A stretch of DNA of 64,000 bases, from the NCBI RefSeq assembly GCF_003435815.1, contig NZ_QTUV01000007.1:37844-101843 (forward strand). The letters are read 5' to 3'. The DNA comes from Dorea sp. AM10-31. Lineage in GTDB: Bacteria > Bacillota > Clostridia > Lachnospirales > Lachnospiraceae. Below the pieces are notes generated by a model. The model did no database searches, was not told the DNA's origin, and saw only the letters and a program-made list of their open reading frames with translations. Every line of letters begins with the position of its first letter. Within the stretch, counting starts at the first letter, position 1. The position numbers and the translations under genes were made by a program. This document shows, piece after piece, positions 38,447 to 49,172 of this stretch.

Positions 38447-41287
38447 GTGGATAGAAAAGAGAACAATCGATATATAAGAATACGGGGAGCCAATGAGCAT
38501 AATCTGAAGAATGTAGATTTGGATATTCCAAGAGATAAACTGGTTGTCCTTACAGGACTTAGTGGTTCGGGAAAGTCTTCTTTGGCGTTCGATACCATTT
38601 ATGCGGAAGGACAGAGACGATACATGGAATCGCTGTCTTCTTATGCAAGACAGTTTTTGGGACAGATGGAAAAACCGGACGTAGAGAGCATTGAGGGACT
38701 TTCACCAGCAATTTCTATTGACCAGAAATCTACGAACCGGAATCCGAGATCTACGGTTGGAACGGTAACGGAGATTTATGATTATTTCCGATTATTATAT
38801 GCAAGAATCGGAATCCCGCATTGTCCAAAGTGTGGAAGAGAGATCAGAAGACAGACGGTCGATCAAATGGTAGACCAGATTATGGCACTTCCGGAACGGA
38901 CGAAGATCCAGCTTCTTGCGCCTGTAGTCCGTGGCAGAAAAGGACGCCATGAGAAACTTTTAGACCGTGCAAAGAAGAGTGGATATGTCCGTGTGCGGAT
39001 TGACGGGAATCTGTATGAACTCTCGGAAGAGATCAAATTAGATAAGAATATCAAACATAACATTGAAATTGTCGTAGACCGTCTCGTTGTAAAACCTGGA
39101 ATCGAAAAACGACTGACAGATTCGGTGGAGAATGTGTTACACCTGGCAGAGGGCCTGATGATGGTAGATATTATTGACGGAGAAACGATGAATTTCAGTC
39201 AGAGCTTTTCATGTCCGGATTGCGGAATCAGTATTGATGAGATCGAACCAAGAAGCTTTTCTTTCAATAATCCGTTTGGTGCGTGCCCGGAATGTTTCGG
39301 ACTGGGTTATAAAATGGAATTTGATGAAGATCTGATGATTCCGGATAAGAAACTGAGCATCGCCGAAGGTGCGATTACGGTACTGGGATGGCAGTCGTGT
39401 ACCGATAAGAAGAGTTTTACCTATGCGATTCTCGATGCTTTAAGCAAGGAGTACAAATTTTCACTGGATACACCTTTTGAGGAATATCCGAAAAAAATCC
39501 ACGATATATTGATCCATGGAACGGATGGAAAAGAAGTGAAAGTCTATTACAAAGGTCAGCGTGGAGAAGGTGTGTATGATGTCGCTTTCGAAGGGCTGCT
39601 CCGCAACGTGGAACGCAGATACCGAGAGACGGGTTCCCAGACAATGAAAGCAGAATATGAAGAATTCATGAGGATTACGCCGTGCAGTGCCTGCAAAGGG
39701 CAGAGGCTAAAACCGGAAGCGCTGGCAGTAACTGTCGGAGGATGCAATATTGCCGAACTGACAGACCTCTCTATTGAAAAACTGCATCAGTTCCTGGAAA
39801 CATTGGAATTAGACAAACAGCAGATGTTGATCGGGGGACAGATTTTAAAGGAAATCCGTGCAAGAATCCGATTTCTTCTGGATGTTGGGCTGGATTATCT
39901 GACACTTGGAAGAGCAACCGGTTCGTTATCCGGAGGGGAAGCGCAGAGAATCCGGCTTGCAACACAGATCGGTTCCGGCCTGGTAGGTGTGGCATATATT
40001 CTGGATGAGCCGAGCATCGGACTTCATCAGAGAGATAATGATAAATTATTAAATACGCTGAAACATCTGCGTGATCTGGGCAATTCAGTTCTTGTAGTAG
40101 AGCATGATGAAGATACAATGCGGGAAGCAGATTATATTGTTGATATTGGACCGGGAGCGGGAGAACATGGTGGAAAAGTTGTAGCAGAGGGAACTGCTGA
40201 AGAAATCATGGCGAATCCGGATTCGATAACAGGAGCATATTTAAGTGGCAAGAAGAAGATACCGGTGCCGGAAGTGCGGGAGAAGCCATCAGGCTGGCTG
40301 AAAATTACCGATGCAGAAGAGAACAATTTAAAAGGGATCGATGTGGAGATTCCGCTTGGCATTATGACTTGTGTAACCGGTGTCTCAGGTTCGGGGAAAA
40401 GTTCTCTTGTAAATGAAATTTTATATAAAAGACTTGCCAGGGATTTGAACCGTGCCAGAACAATTCCGGGAAAGCACAAGAATATTGAAGGACTGGAACA
40501 GCTTGACAAAGTAATTGCCATTGACCAGTCTCCAATTGGGCGTACACCGAGGTCAAATCCTGCCACGTATACCGGCGTCTTTGATCTGATCCGTGATCTT
40601 TTTGCGTCAACAGCGGATGCCAAAGCAAGAGGCTATAAAAAAGGAAGATTCAGTTTCAATGTGAAGGGCGGACGATGTGAAGCCTGCAGTGGAGACGGTA
40701 TTTTAAAAATAGAGATGCATTTCCTGCCAGACGTATATGTGCCTTGTGAAGTTTGTCACGGAAAGAGGTATAACAGAGAAACTCTGGAGGTAAAATACAA
40801 GGGTAAGAGTATTTATGATGTGCTGAATATGACGGTGGAAGAAGCATTGCATTTTTTTGAAAATGTACCAAGTATCCGCAGAAAAATGGAAACTCTGTAC
40901 GATGTAGGACTTTCTTATATCCGCTTGGGACAGCCTTCGACACAGCTCTCGGGAGGAGAAGCGCAGAGAATCAAACTTGCAACAGAACTGAGTAAGAGAA
41001 GTACAGGAAAGACCATCTATATTCTGGATGAACCGACAACCGGACTGCATTTTGCAGATGTGCACAAACTTACGGAAATTTTGCGCAGACTTTCCGCAGA
41101 TGGAAATACCGTTCTTGTGATCGAACATAATCTGGATGTTATTAAGACTGCGGATTATATCATTGATATGGGCCCGGAAGGCGGAGATAAGGGCGGAACT
41201 GTTATTGCGCAGGGAACACCGGAACAGGTGGCTGACAATCCGGTTTCCTACACAGGCAGATATATCCGACAGGTGTTAGATAAATAA
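38447..41287 (+). CDS. uvrA: Excinuclease ABC subunit A
   Basis: UvrA is the dimeric ATPase that first finds bulky DNA lesions and loads UvrB. The 946-residue protein has two ABC ATPase units: Walker [10 protein letters not shown] (37-45) and GVSGSGKSS in the second half, signatures [12 protein letters not shown] and [12 protein letters not shown], and the zinc motif CEACSGDG...[10 protein letters not shown]. The start codon is GTG (38447). It pairs with uvrB, as in many Firmicutes. Confidence 0.98.
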   Translation: MDRKENNRYIRIRGANEHNLKNVDLDIPRDKLVVLTGLSGSGKSSLAFDTIYAEGQRRYMESLSSYARQFLGQMEKPDVESIEGLSPAISIDQKSTNRNPRSTVGTVTEIYDYFRLLYARIGIPHCPKCGREIRRQTVDQMVDQIMALPERTKIQLLAPVVRGRKGRHEKLLDRAKKSGYVRVRIDGNLYELSEEIKLDKNIKHNIEIVVDRLVVKPGIEKRLTDSVENVLHLAEGLMMVDIIDGETMNFSQSFSCPDCGISIDEIEPRSFSFNNPFGACPECFGLGYKMEFDEDLMIPDKKLSIAEGAITVLGWQSCTDKKSFTYAILDALSKEYKFSLDTPFEEYPKKIHDILIHGTDGKEVKVYYKGQRGEGVYDVAFEGLLRNVERRYRETGSQTMKAEYEEFMRITPCSACKGQRLKPEALAVTVGGCNIAELTDLSIEKLHQFLETLELDKQQMLIGGQILKEIRARIRFLLDVGLDYLTLGRATGSLSGGEAQRIRLATQIGSGLVGVAYILDEPSIGLHQRDNDKLLNTLKHLRDLGNSVLVVEHDEDTMREADYIVDIGPGAGEHGGKVVAEGTAEEIMANPDSITGAYLSGKKKIPVPEVREKPSGWLKITDAEENNLKGIDVEIPLGIMTCVTGVSGSGKSSLVNEILYKRLARDLNRARTIPGKHKNIEGLEQLDKVIAIDQSPIGRTPRSNPATYTGVFDLIRDLFASTADAKARGYKKGRFSFNVKGGRCEACSGDGILKIEMHFLPDVYVPCEVCHGKRYNRETLEVKYKGKSIYDVLNMTVEEALHFFENVPSIRRKMETLYDVGLSYIRLGQPSTQLSGGEAQRIKLATELSKRSTGKTIYILDEPTTGLHFADVHKLTEILRRLSADGNTVLVIEHNLDVIKTADYIIDMGPEGGDKGGTVIAQGTPEQVADNPVSYTGRYIRQVLDK

Positions 41288-41342
41288 TAGTTCCATTCGA
41301 CAGGATACACGTTTGCTTCACAAATAATTAAGGAAAAAGGGC

Positions 41343-41371
41343 TTTCTATTTTAGAGGAATTTGATTATAAT
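41343..41371 (+). promoter_or_regulatory. Candidate promoter of mreB
   Basis: TATAAT at 41366-41371 with a weak TTTCTA at 17 bases (41343-41348). It lies in the 129-bp gap after uvrA. Confidence 0.45.
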
Positions 41372-41416
41372 GATACATGCATGAAAACCAGATGCAGAAA
41401 TGAAAGGGGATTGAAC

Positions 41417-42406
41417 ATGTCGGTCGATATTGGGATTGATTTAGGCACTGCCAGTGTTCTGGTATATGTAAAAGGAAAGGGAGTTATCTTAAAAGAGCCA
41501 TCTGTTGTGGCTTTTGACAGAGATTCAAATATAATAAGAGCGATCGGAGAAGAAGCAAGACTGATGCTCGGGAGAACACCGGGAAACGTTGTAGCGATCC
41601 GTCCGCTGCGCCATGGTGTGATTTCAGATTATACTGTGACGGAAAAGATGATCAAATATTTTGTACAGAAAGCAATGGGAAAGCGTTCATTTAAAAAGCC
41701 ACGTATCAGTATCTGTGTACCAAGCGGTGTGACAGAAGTGGAGCGTAAAGCGGTAGAAGAAGCTACTTATGCGGCAGGTGCGAGAGATGTGAAACTGATC
41801 GAGGAACCGGTTGCGGCAGCGATTGGTGCCGGAATTGACATTTCCAAGCCATGTGGCACATTACTCGTAGATATCGGTGGAGGAACAACAGATGTAGCTG
41901 TGATCTCTCTGGGGGGAACAGTTGTGAGTGCCTCACTGAAACTTGCAGGAGATGATTTTGATGAAGCCATTGTCCGTTACATGAAGAAAAAACACAATCT
42001 TCTGATTGGTGAACGAACAGCAGAAGATATTAAGATTAAGATCGGAACGACCTATCAGATGATGGAAGACGAAGTGATGGAAGTGAAAGGCCGTAATCTT
42101 GTAACCGGATTACCAAAAGTCGTAACAATTTCTTCGTCGGAGACGGAGCAGGCATTAAGGGAGACAACGGGACAGATCGTAGAATCAATTATGAACGTAT
42201 TGGAGAGAACTCCGCCGGAGCTGTCAGCAGATATTTTGGAGCGTGGCATTGTTCTGACCGGTGGAGGAGCAATGCTCCGCGGGCTGGAAGAGCTGATTGA
42301 AGAGCGTACCGGTATTAATACAATGACTGCTGATGAACCGATGCAGGTAGTTGCTATTGGAACCGGACAGTATGTTGAATTTATGAGTGGACAGAAAGAA
42401 TATTAA
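41417..42406 (+). CDS. mreB: Actin-like rod-shape protein MreB/Mbl
   Basis: The bacterial actin homologue forms membrane-associated filaments that orient cell-wall synthesis. The 329-residue protein has phosphate-1 IGIDLGTASVLVY, the RPLRHGVISDY stretch, phosphate-2 LLVDIGGGTTDVAVISL, and the adenosine motif IVLTGGGAMLRG. It is not followed by mreC/mreD, so it is more like Mbl or MreBH, the extra paralogues of Firmicutes. An upstream ATG (41381) would add 12 residues, but ATG 41417 with AAAGGGG is the family start. recD2 follows after 23 bases. Confidence 0.93.
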   Translation: MSVDIGIDLGTASVLVYVKGKGVILKEPSVVAFDRDSNIIRAIGEEARLMLGRTPGNVVAIRPLRHGVISDYTVTEKMIKYFVQKAMGKRSFKKPRISICVPSGVTEVERKAVEEATYAAGARDVKLIEEPVAAAIGAGIDISKPCGTLLVDIGGGTTDVAVISLGGTVVSASLKLAGDDFDEAIVRYMKKKHNLLIGERTAEDIKIKIGTTYQMMEDEVMEVKGRNLVTGLPKVVTISSSETEQALRETTGQIVESIMNVLERTPPELSADILERGIVLTGGGAMLRGLEELIEERTGINTMTADEPMQVVAIGTGQYVEFMSGQKEY

Positions 42407-42429
42407 AATACAAATACGAAGAAGCACAT

Positions 42430-44634
42430 ATGGAAGAGATAAAAGGTTATGTAGAACACATTGTATACCGGAATGAAGAAAATGGTTATACAGTTTTTAA
42501 TTTAAATAATGAAGATGGTGAACTGACCTGTGTAGGAAAGTTTCATTATATAGAAGAAGGCGAACTTCTGGAGCTTGAAGGCGAATATACGGTACATAAG
42601 CTGTATGGAACACAGCTTCAGGTATCGGCTTCACGAGTATGTGCGCCGGAAGATCTGATTTCCATTGAGAGATATCTTGGCTCAGGCGCAATTAAAGGCG
42701 TGGGAGCGGCACTTGCGGGACGTATTGTCAAGAAGTTTAAGGAAGAGACATTCCGGATCATTGAAGAAGAGCCGGAACGTCTGGCAGAAGTCAAGGGAAT
42801 CAGCGAGCGGAAGGCAAGAGAGATTGCTGTTCAGGTAGAAGAGAAAAAAGAAATGCGGGAGGCAATGATCTACCTGCAGAATTATGGAATATCTACGACT
42901 CTTGCAGCAAAGATTTATCAGCATTACGGGCAGAATGTTTACCGTGTGATAGAAAATAATCCATATCAGATTGCAGATCATGTGCCGGGTGTTGGCTTTA
43001 AAACTGCTGATGAGATCGCATCAAAAGTTGGAATCCATACAGATTCCGATTTCCGGATCCGCAGCGGTATTTTTTATACTTTGCAGGAAAGTGTCATGGA
43101 AGGACATATTTACCTGCATAAGAAGGAACTGCTGTATCGCGCGGGCGAACTGCTTGGCGTACGAATTACAGATCTGGAGCCATATCTGATGGATCTTTCT
43201 ATGGAAAAGAAAATCGTTGTAAAAGAAGACAGAATCTATGCTTCGCATTATTATTATATGGAACTGAATACAGCAAAGATGCTGCATGATCTGAATACAA
43301 GGGATGAAATTGCAGATGTAGTCCTTCTCCACCGCATTCATGAAATTGAAAAAAATACAGGGATGCAGTTGGATGAAATGCAGCAAAAAGCGGTCATGGA
43401 GGCGGCGAGAAACGGGATTATGGTGCTGACCGGAGGCCCGGGTACAGGAAAGACAACAACCATCAATGCAATGATTCATTTTTTTGAAAGCGAAGGAATG
43501 GAGATTGCGCTGGCTGCGCCTACCGGACGTGCTGCAAAAAGAATGACAGAGACAACCGGATATGAGGCACAGACGATTCATCGTTTGCTGGAAGTGAATG
43601 GAAATCCGGAGGAGGAAGACACCCCATCCGGATTTGGAAGAAATGCGGAGAATCCGCTGGAAACAGATGCAATTATCATAGATGAGATGTCGATGGTGGA
43701 TCTGCCACTGATGTATGCACTGCTTGGTGCGATTGTTCCGGGAACCCGTCTGATCCTTGTGGGTGACCGGAATCAGCTTCCAAGTGTAGGTCCGGGAAGT
43801 GTCTTAAAAGACATTATAGCTTCGAAATGTTTTCCGGTCGTTATGCTGACAAAGATTTTCAGACAGGCGGGAGAAAGCGATATTGTAGTGAATGCGCATA
43901 AGATCAATCAGGGAGAACCGATTGTACTGGATAATAAGAGTATGGATTTTTTCTTCCTGAAAAGACAGGATCCGAATGTGATCATTAGTATTGCAATTAC
44001 ACTTGTCCAACAGAAGATGCCCAAATATGTACACGCAAAACCATATGATATCCAGGTCCTGACACCGATGCGCAAAGGTCTTCTTGGAGTGGAACGGCTG
44101 AATCGGATTTTACAGGAATATCTGAATCCGTCACAGAAGAATAAAAAGGAAAAAGAATATGGAGAACGGCTTTTCCGTGAAGGTGATAAAGTTATGCAGA
44201 TTAAAAATAATTATCAACTGGAATGGGAAGTATCTACAAAATATGGAATGACCATAGACAAAGGGCAGGGCGTTTTTAATGGAGATACCGGAATTATCCG
44301 TGAGATTAATACATACGAAGAAACTGTGACGGTAGAGTTTGATGAACAGCGGAAAGTCAAATATCCGTATCAGCTGTTAGATGAACTGGAACTTGCATAT
44401 GCAATCACGATTCATAAAGCGCAGGGAAGTGAATATCCGGCGGTTGTCATTCCGCTTTTGCAGGGACCAAGACAACTTTATACGAGAAATCTTTTGTATA
44501 CAGCAGTGACACGGGCAAAACAATGTGTGACACTTGTGGGGAGTGAAACCGTATTTCAGGAAATGATTCGTAATACACACGAACAGAACAGGAATACGAG
44601 CCTGGCAGAACGAATCCAGGAGTTTATTGATTAA
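42430..44634 (+). CDS. recD2: RecD2-type ATP-dependent DNA helicase
   Basis: RecD2 is a 5'-3' helicase without RecBC partners, involved in repair and replication-fork upkeep. The 734-residue protein has an N-terminal OB-like region (MEEIKGYVEHIVYRNEENGY), helix-hairpin-helix repeats (IKGVGAALAGRIVKKF, VKGISERKAREIA, VPGVGFKTADEIA), Walker A TGGPGTGKTT (about 334-343), Walker B IIIDEMSMVD and C-terminal UvrD-like AITIHKAQGSEYP. The last 8 bases overlap the start of the ComF-type gene. Confidence 0.95.
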   Translation: MEEIKGYVEHIVYRNEENGYTVFNLNNEDGELTCVGKFHYIEEGELLELEGEYTVHKLYGTQLQVSASRVCAPEDLISIERYLGSGAIKGVGAALAGRIVKKFKEETFRIIEEEPERLAEVKGISERKAREIAVQVEEKKEMREAMIYLQNYGISTTLAAKIYQHYGQNVYRVIENNPYQIADHVPGVGFKTADEIASKVGIHTDSDFRIRSGIFYTLQESVMEGHIYLHKKELLYRAGELLGVRITDLEPYLMDLSMEKKIVVKEDRIYASHYYYMELNTAKMLHDLNTRDEIADVVLLHRIHEIEKNTGMQLDEMQQKAVMEAARNGIMVLTGGPGTGKTTTINAMIHFFESEGMEIALAAPTGRAAKRMTETTGYEAQTIHRLLEVNGNPEEEDTPSGFGRNAENPLETDAIIIDEMSMVDLPLMYALLGAIVPGTRLILVGDRNQLPSVGPGSVLKDIIASKCFPVVMLTKIFRQAGESDIVVNAHKINQGEPIVLDNKSMDFFFLKRQDPNVIISIAITLVQQKMPKYVHAKPYDIQVLTPMRKGLLGVERLNRILQEYLNPSQKNKKEKEYGERLFREGDKVMQIKNNYQLEWEVSTKYGMTIDKGQGVFNGDTGIIREINTYEETVTVEFDEQRKVKYPYQLLDELELAYAITIHKAQGSEYPAVVIPLLQGPRQLYTRNLLYTAVTRAKQCVTLVGSETVFQEMIRNTHEQNRNTSLAERIQEFID

Positions 44635-45379
44635 GAATAAAGACAGCAATAGTAAAGCAGATAATAAAGAAAAAATATGGAAGTGGCTGTTAAAACTTTT
44701 ATGGCCGGAGAGGTGTCCATTCTGCATGAGGGCATACAGAACGGGGATCTGCCCTGAATGCCAGAAGAAGCTTAAGCCACTTTTTGTGACTGAACCAAGA
44801 TGTGTACAGTGCGGAAAGCCACTGCATGTATCTGAAAAAGAATACTGCTATGACTGTGCAGAGGGACAGCACTATTTTGATGCCGGAAGTGCAGTGTGGG
44901 TGCATAAAGAACCGGTGAGCAATTCTATATATCAATTTAAATATCATAATCAAAGAGCATTCGCTAAAGAATACGCAAAAGTACTGGTCGGACAATTTGA
45001 AAAAGAGATCCGAAGATGGAATCCGGATGTACTCATACCGGTTCCGTTACATAAAAAGAGAAAAAAGAAGAGAGGCTATAATCAGGCAGAACTTCTTGCT
45101 GCAGAGATCGGCAGACTTATGAACCTGCCTGTGGAAACAGATCTTGTAGTCCGCACAAAGAATACAAAGCCACAAAAAAACCAGGGACACAGAGGAAGAA
45201 AGCAGAACCTGAAACAGGCATTTGGACTAAAATACCGCTTCCGGAAAGGCTGTACGATTGTTGTTGTAGATGATATTTATACAACCGGAAATACGATCGA
45301 TGCAGTATCATTTCTGCTGAAAAAAGCAGGCGCTGAAAAAGTCTATTTTTTAACTATAAGTATTGGACAAGGATACTGA
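44627..45379 (+). CDS. comF: ComF-family protein (phosphoribosyltransferase fold)
   Basis: The 250-residue protein has an N-terminal zinc ribbon with paired Cys (CPFC, CPEC, CVQCGKP, CYDC) and a phosphoribosyltransferase domain with PVPLHKKRKKKRGYNQAELLA and the PRPP loop VVVDDIYTTGNT. ComFC supports natural transformation and fork restart in species studied. Its enzyme activity is unsettled. The start is TTG 44627 after CCAGGAG, overlapping recD2 by 8 bases, so they are co-translated. A neighbouring helicase fits a role in DNA uptake or repair. Confidence 0.87.
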   Translation: MIKNKDSNSKADNKEKIWKWLLKLLWPERCPFCMRAYRTGICPECQKKLKPLFVTEPRCVQCGKPLHVSEKEYCYDCAEGQHYFDAGSAVWVHKEPVSNSIYQFKYHNQRAFAKEYAKVLVGQFEKEIRRWNPDVLIPVPLHKKRKKKRGYNQAELLAAEIGRLMNLPVETDLVVRTKNTKPQKNQGHRGRKQNLKQAFGLKYRFRKGCTIVVVDDIYTTGNTIDAVSFLLKKAGAEKVYFLTISIGQGY

Positions 45380-45436
45380 TATTTGTTATACTTAAAATGA
45401 TGTTTAAAAGTAGAAAATAGAAGTTTGAGGTGGATT

Positions 45437-45832
45437 ATGTTAGATAGAAGCAAAGTGAAGTTGATGACAAAACTTGCTTTATATGAACAGACACAGGGAA
45501 AAGAAGATTTTAAGATCAGTGAATACTATAGAAAAGATTATGTCGGCTTACATTCAATCTGCTCATTTTTGTGGGTTACGGTTGGATATATCTGTGTGTG
45601 GATGCTGATACTGTTGGCGGGATTTGACCTGATCGTAGGTCATATGTCATTGCTGTTAATGCTCATTATGATGCTTGTTGCAGTAGTAGGATATGTTGTG
45701 ATACTGGCGATATATGCCGGTGTGACAAGCCATGTGTATAATCAGAAACATAAGGATGCAAGACAGAGAGTGAAGATGTATAATCATGATCTGATAAAAC
45801 TGCTTAAACTGTATGAAAAGGAGAAACAATAA
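45437..45832 (+). CDS. Small two-TM membrane protein, unknown
   Basis: The 131-residue protein has a charged N-terminus (about 1-40), two membrane segments (about 42-66 and 70-95), and a basic C-terminal helix (about 100-131: YNQKHKDARQRVKMYNHDLI). No family is recognised. The ATG 45437 follows TTGAGG, and an ORF extension of four codons has no ribosome site. The stop codon lies 1 base before the next ATG, so it is likely an obligate partner of the following membrane protein. Confidence 0.75.
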   Translation: MLDRSKVKLMTKLALYEQTQGKEDFKISEYYRKDYVGLHSICSFLWVTVGYICVWMLILLAGFDLIVGHMSLLLMLIMMLVAVVGYVVILAIYAGVTSHVYNQKHKDARQRVKMYNHDLIKLLKLYEKEKQ

Positions 45833-45833
45833 T

Positions 45834-46973
45834 ATGGATAATCTGTTTGTAATACGAGAAAAAATGCGGGAACTGTATGCAGCACATTCCAGAGTATTCG
45901 ATAAGGGAATACAATTTGTGCTCGCACTGGTGACGTTTTATCTGATCAATGGTAATGTCGGCTTTATGAAAGCGGCGGCATCACCGGTAGCAACGCTGGC
46001 TCTTGCTGTGATCTGTACATTCTTCCCGATGATCATCACGGTACTTCTTGCTACAGCGCTGATTCTGGTACATATGTTTGCAGCATCCGTTTCGGCACTG
46101 GCAGTTACAGCGTTGATTTTTCTTGTTATGTATATTTTTTATTTACGCCTGACACCGAAAATGGCAATTGTAGTATTGCTGACACCAATCGCATTTGCGT
46201 TCAATATTCCATACATTATTCCAATCGCATTAGGTCTGGTTGCAACACCGATCAGTCTGGTAGCTGTAATTTGTGGAACGATTGTATATTATATGATGGC
46301 ATATGTGAAGAAAGCAGCTCCGGGAATGGAAAGTTCCGGGAAAGCAAAAATGATGACAGAGATTACTGCTTATGTAAAGCAGGTGTTTCAGAATAAGGAA
46401 ATGTGGATTGCAATTGCAGCATTTATCATCTGTTTGTTCCTTGTATATACGATTCACCGTCAGGCGGCAGATCATGCATGGAAGATTGCAATTGCTGCCG
46501 GAGCAGTAGCGAATATTATCGTGATTGCAATCGGAGATGTGGCACTGGGAGTTCATACTTCTTATGTAGGTTTGATCTTTGGCAATATATTTGCGGTGAT
46601 CATTGGACTGATTCTTGAATTGTTTTTCTTCTCTGTGGATTATGCAAAAAGTGAGAATTTGCAATATGAAGATGACGAATACTATTATTATGTAAAAGCA
46701 GTTCCGAAGCTTTCAGTGGCAACACCGGAGAAGACCGTAAAACGGATCAATGAAAGACATGGAACGGAGATCATGGATACAAATAAGATCCGCAAGAACA
46801 GACAGCCTAAGAATGACAGAGCTGAAAAAGTACATCCGAATCAGAGGCAGAGCAATCAGGGACGGAAGAGACCGACAGCTAAAAAAGGTCCTTCTGCAAA
46901 GAAACATGATATTGATGAAGTAAATAAACTGCTTTTGACACAGAGTTTGAAAAAAGATCTTAATATGAAATAA
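45834..46973 (+). CDS. Polytopic membrane protein with basic tail, unknown
   Basis: The 379-residue protein has about 8 hydrophobic segments between residues 20 and 275, including short repeated units such as FMKAAASPVATLALAVICTF. After LFFFSVDYAKSENLQYEDDEYYYYVKA it carries a long basic, disordered cytoplasmic tail rich in Lys, Arg, Gln and Asn. I cannot name a family. It starts 1 base after the preceding gene and lies 32 bases before cdaA, so it belongs to one operon with cyclic di-AMP synthesis and may be functionally linked to envelope or turgor control (inference). Confidence 0.75.
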   Translation: MDNLFVIREKMRELYAAHSRVFDKGIQFVLALVTFYLINGNVGFMKAAASPVATLALAVICTFFPMIITVLLATALILVHMFAASVSALAVTALIFLVMYIFYLRLTPKMAIVVLLTPIAFAFNIPYIIPIALGLVATPISLVAVICGTIVYYMMAYVKKAAPGMESSGKAKMMTEITAYVKQVFQNKEMWIAIAAFIICLFLVYTIHRQAADHAWKIAIAAGAVANIIVIAIGDVALGVHTSYVGLIFGNIFAVIIGLILELFFFSVDYAKSENLQYEDDEYYYYVKAVPKLSVATPEKTVKRINERHGTEIMDTNKIRKNRQPKNDRAEKVHPNQRQSNQGRKRPTAKKGPSAKKHDIDEVNKLLLTQSLKKDLNMK

Positions 46974-47005
46974 AGAATGCGATAAAAAAAGAAGGAGGTG
47001 ACAGA

Positions 47006-47890
47006 ATGGAACAGCGTATTTCTCATTTTTTGCAGAAATATGTAACAGAGGTGTATTTTCCTAATATAAGGATTACAGATATTGTAGAAGTATTGATTCT
47101 TACATTTCTGATCTATCAGTTGATGATCTGGGTAAAGAATACAAAGGCATGGATGCTGATGAAAGGAATCCTTGTGCTGGCTGTGTTTATTCTTGTTGCC
47201 GCAATTTTCCAGATGCATACGATTTTGTTCCTTGCCAAGAACGCAGTTACGGTTATGGCGACGGCAGCAGTTGTCGTTTTCCAGCCGGAACTTCGTAGAG
47301 CTTTGGAAAAGCTGGGAGAAAAAAGTGTACTTTCTTCTATGGTTCCGTTTGATACGACAAGAGACAGAGTGCGGTTCAGCGAGGATACGATCACAAGTAT
47401 TGTAGAAGCTTCTTATAGTATGGGAAGTGTGAAGACAGGTGCGCTGATCGTAGTAGAGCAGGCAATCCGTCTGACAGAGTACGAGAGTACAGGAATTCAT
47501 TTGGACTGCCTGATTTCCAAACAGGTTCTGGAACAGATTTTTGAACATAATACACCACTTCATGACGGTGCGATTATTGTGCGTGGAGACAGAATTGTGT
47601 CGGCAACCTGTTATCTGCCGTTGTCGGACAACATGGAACTTAGCAAAGATCTGGGAACAAGACATCGTGCAGCTGTGGGGATGAGCGAAGTCAGTGATGC
47701 AGTGATCATTGTTGTTTCTGAGGAAACAGGTGCTGTTTCAGTTGCGCACAGTGGAAAACTTCTTCGTGATATTACACGAGAGGAATTAAGAGCGAGTCTG
47801 GAACAGATCCAGAACCGCAAGGTGGAGTCCGGTAAATGGTATTCTTTGCGGAAAGGAAGGCGTAAGAATGAGAACAAGACTGTCGAATAA
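47006..47890 (+). CDS. cdaA: Diadenylate cyclase CdaA
   Basis: CdaA makes cyclic di-AMP from two ATP, the signal for potassium, osmolyte and cell-wall balance in Firmicutes. The 294-residue protein has three N-terminal membrane segments (about 25-95) and the DAC domain with the catalytic D187-G-A189 and G217-TRHRAA motifs. A near-perfect GAAGGAGGTG site precedes the ATG. Its end overlaps cdaR by 23 bases, the usual order. Confidence 0.97.
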   Translation: MEQRISHFLQKYVTEVYFPNIRITDIVEVLILTFLIYQLMIWVKNTKAWMLMKGILVLAVFILVAAIFQMHTILFLAKNAVTVMATAAVVVFQPELRRALEKLGEKSVLSSMVPFDTTRDRVRFSEDTITSIVEASYSMGSVKTGALIVVEQAIRLTEYESTGIHLDCLISKQVLEQIFEHNTPLHDGAIIVRGDRIVSATCYLPLSDNMELSKDLGTRHRAAVGMSEVSDAVIIVVSEETGAVSVAHSGKLLRDITREELRASLEQIQNRKVESGKWYSLRKGRRKNENKTVE

Positions 47891-49157
47891 TTTTAGTCTT
47901 AAGATATTAGCCTTTCTGGCTGCAGGTTTGTTGTGGCTTATAGTGGTTAATATTGATGATCCGATCATGGATCAGAATTTCAGTAACATTCCTGTAACAG
48001 TGATCAATACAGAAGTGCTTGCTTCAGAGGATTCTCCAAAGACGTATCAGATTCTGGATGATACACAGAATGTTACAGTTACGGTAAAGGCAAAACGTTC
48101 TGTTTTGAGTAAATTAAGTGCAAATGATATCACTGCTGTTGCTGATATGAAGGAACTTACATTGGAGACACAGATACCGATTGAAGTTACGGTGAAAAAT
48201 TATAAAGTAGCGGATGCATATGCGACACCACGCAATATGCAGGTGAAACTGGAAGATGAGGAGACAAAGAAATTCCCAATCGTTCCAAAGACAACAGGTA
48301 CGGTACGTGATGGATATGTTTTAGGACAGATTGAGGCTATGCCGGAGAAAGTATCGATCCGTGGACCGAAATCCGTAATTGATAAGATCAGTAAAGTAGA
48401 AGCTACAGTCAGTGTGTCTGGTTTATCCAAGACATCAACGCTGGAATCTGAGCTGAAACTATATGATGAAGATAACAATGAGATTGACCAGAATCTCTTG
48501 AGCAATAATCTTGGTACAGAAGGTGTAGACATTCACGTTGAACTGCTTCGTACAAAAAACGTACCGTTGAATTTTGACACTTCAGCGATCCAGGCAGCAA
48601 ATGGTTATGAATTTTCAAATATTAAATACGAACCGAAAGAGATCAGTGTGTCAGGAGATGTTGATAAGCTTCAGCAGCTATCAGAGATTCAGATTCCGGC
48701 GTCAGCGCTGGCAATGGAAAATCTGAAAGAAAAGACAGAAAAGGTTATAGATGTTTCGGAGTATCTTCCGGATGGAATCGTACTGGCTGATGAGAATGCA
48801 AATTCTGTGGCAGTAACGATCCTGATAGAAAAGGACGGAACAAAATCTTTCGAAATATCAGTAGGTTCTGTATCGGTTCTGAATCTTGACAGTGATTTGT
48901 CTATCAATTATGAATCCGCAGATGCACTGGATATTCAGATTCGTGGACCGGAAGATGCGCTCAATAAGATAGATATCGATGAAAGTGTAAGTATTGATCT
49001 GGCAAAATATACGGAACCCGGAACTTATAATGTTCCAATTCAGGTATCACTTCCGGAACATTGTACGTTGGAGAAGAGTATGAGCATTAAAGTAGTGCTT
49101 GAAAATAAAGCGAAGGCGAATGTCAAGGACGAAGAAAAAACGAAAGAAAACAATTAA
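47868..49157 (+). CDS. cdaR: CdaA regulator CdaR (YbbR-domain protein)
   Basis: The 429-residue protein has one N-terminal membrane anchor (about 10-28) and an extracellular region with four YbbR-type repeats (for example NIPVTVINTEVLASED and PVVPK-like stretches recurring about every 80-90 residues). CdaR binds CdaA and modulates cyclic di-AMP synthesis. It overlaps cdaA by 23 bases. glmM, which usually follows, is not here. An HPr-like gene is in its place. Confidence 0.92.
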   Translation: MRTRLSNNFSLKILAFLAAGLLWLIVVNIDDPIMDQNFSNIPVTVINTEVLASEDSPKTYQILDDTQNVTVTVKAKRSVLSKLSANDITAVADMKELTLETQIPIEVTVKNYKVADAYATPRNMQVKLEDEETKKFPIVPKTTGTVRDGYVLGQIEAMPEKVSIRGPKSVIDKISKVEATVSVSGLSKTSTLESELKLYDEDNNEIDQNLLSNNLGTEGVDIHVELLRTKNVPLNFDTSAIQAANGYEFSNIKYEPKEISVSGDVDKLQQLSEIQIPASALAMENLKEKTEKVIDVSEYLPDGIVLADENANSVAVTILIEKDGTKSFEISVGSVSVLNLDSDLSINYESADALDIQIRGPEDALNKIDIDESVSIDLAKYTEPGTYNVPIQVSLPEHCTLEKSMSIKVVLENKAKANVKDEEKTKENN

Positions 49158-49172
49158 GAGAAAGGCAACAAT

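Noticed and set aside
37766..38500. Long antisense ORF across the end of uvrB
   Set aside because: It mirrors the coding frame of uvrB, has a Ser/Ile-rich composition typical of antisense shadows and no ribosome site.
46856..47665. 269-codon antisense ORF over cdaA
   Set aside because: Complementary to cdaA and its neighbour, with Cys/His/Asn-rich composition and no recognisable domain or ribosome site.
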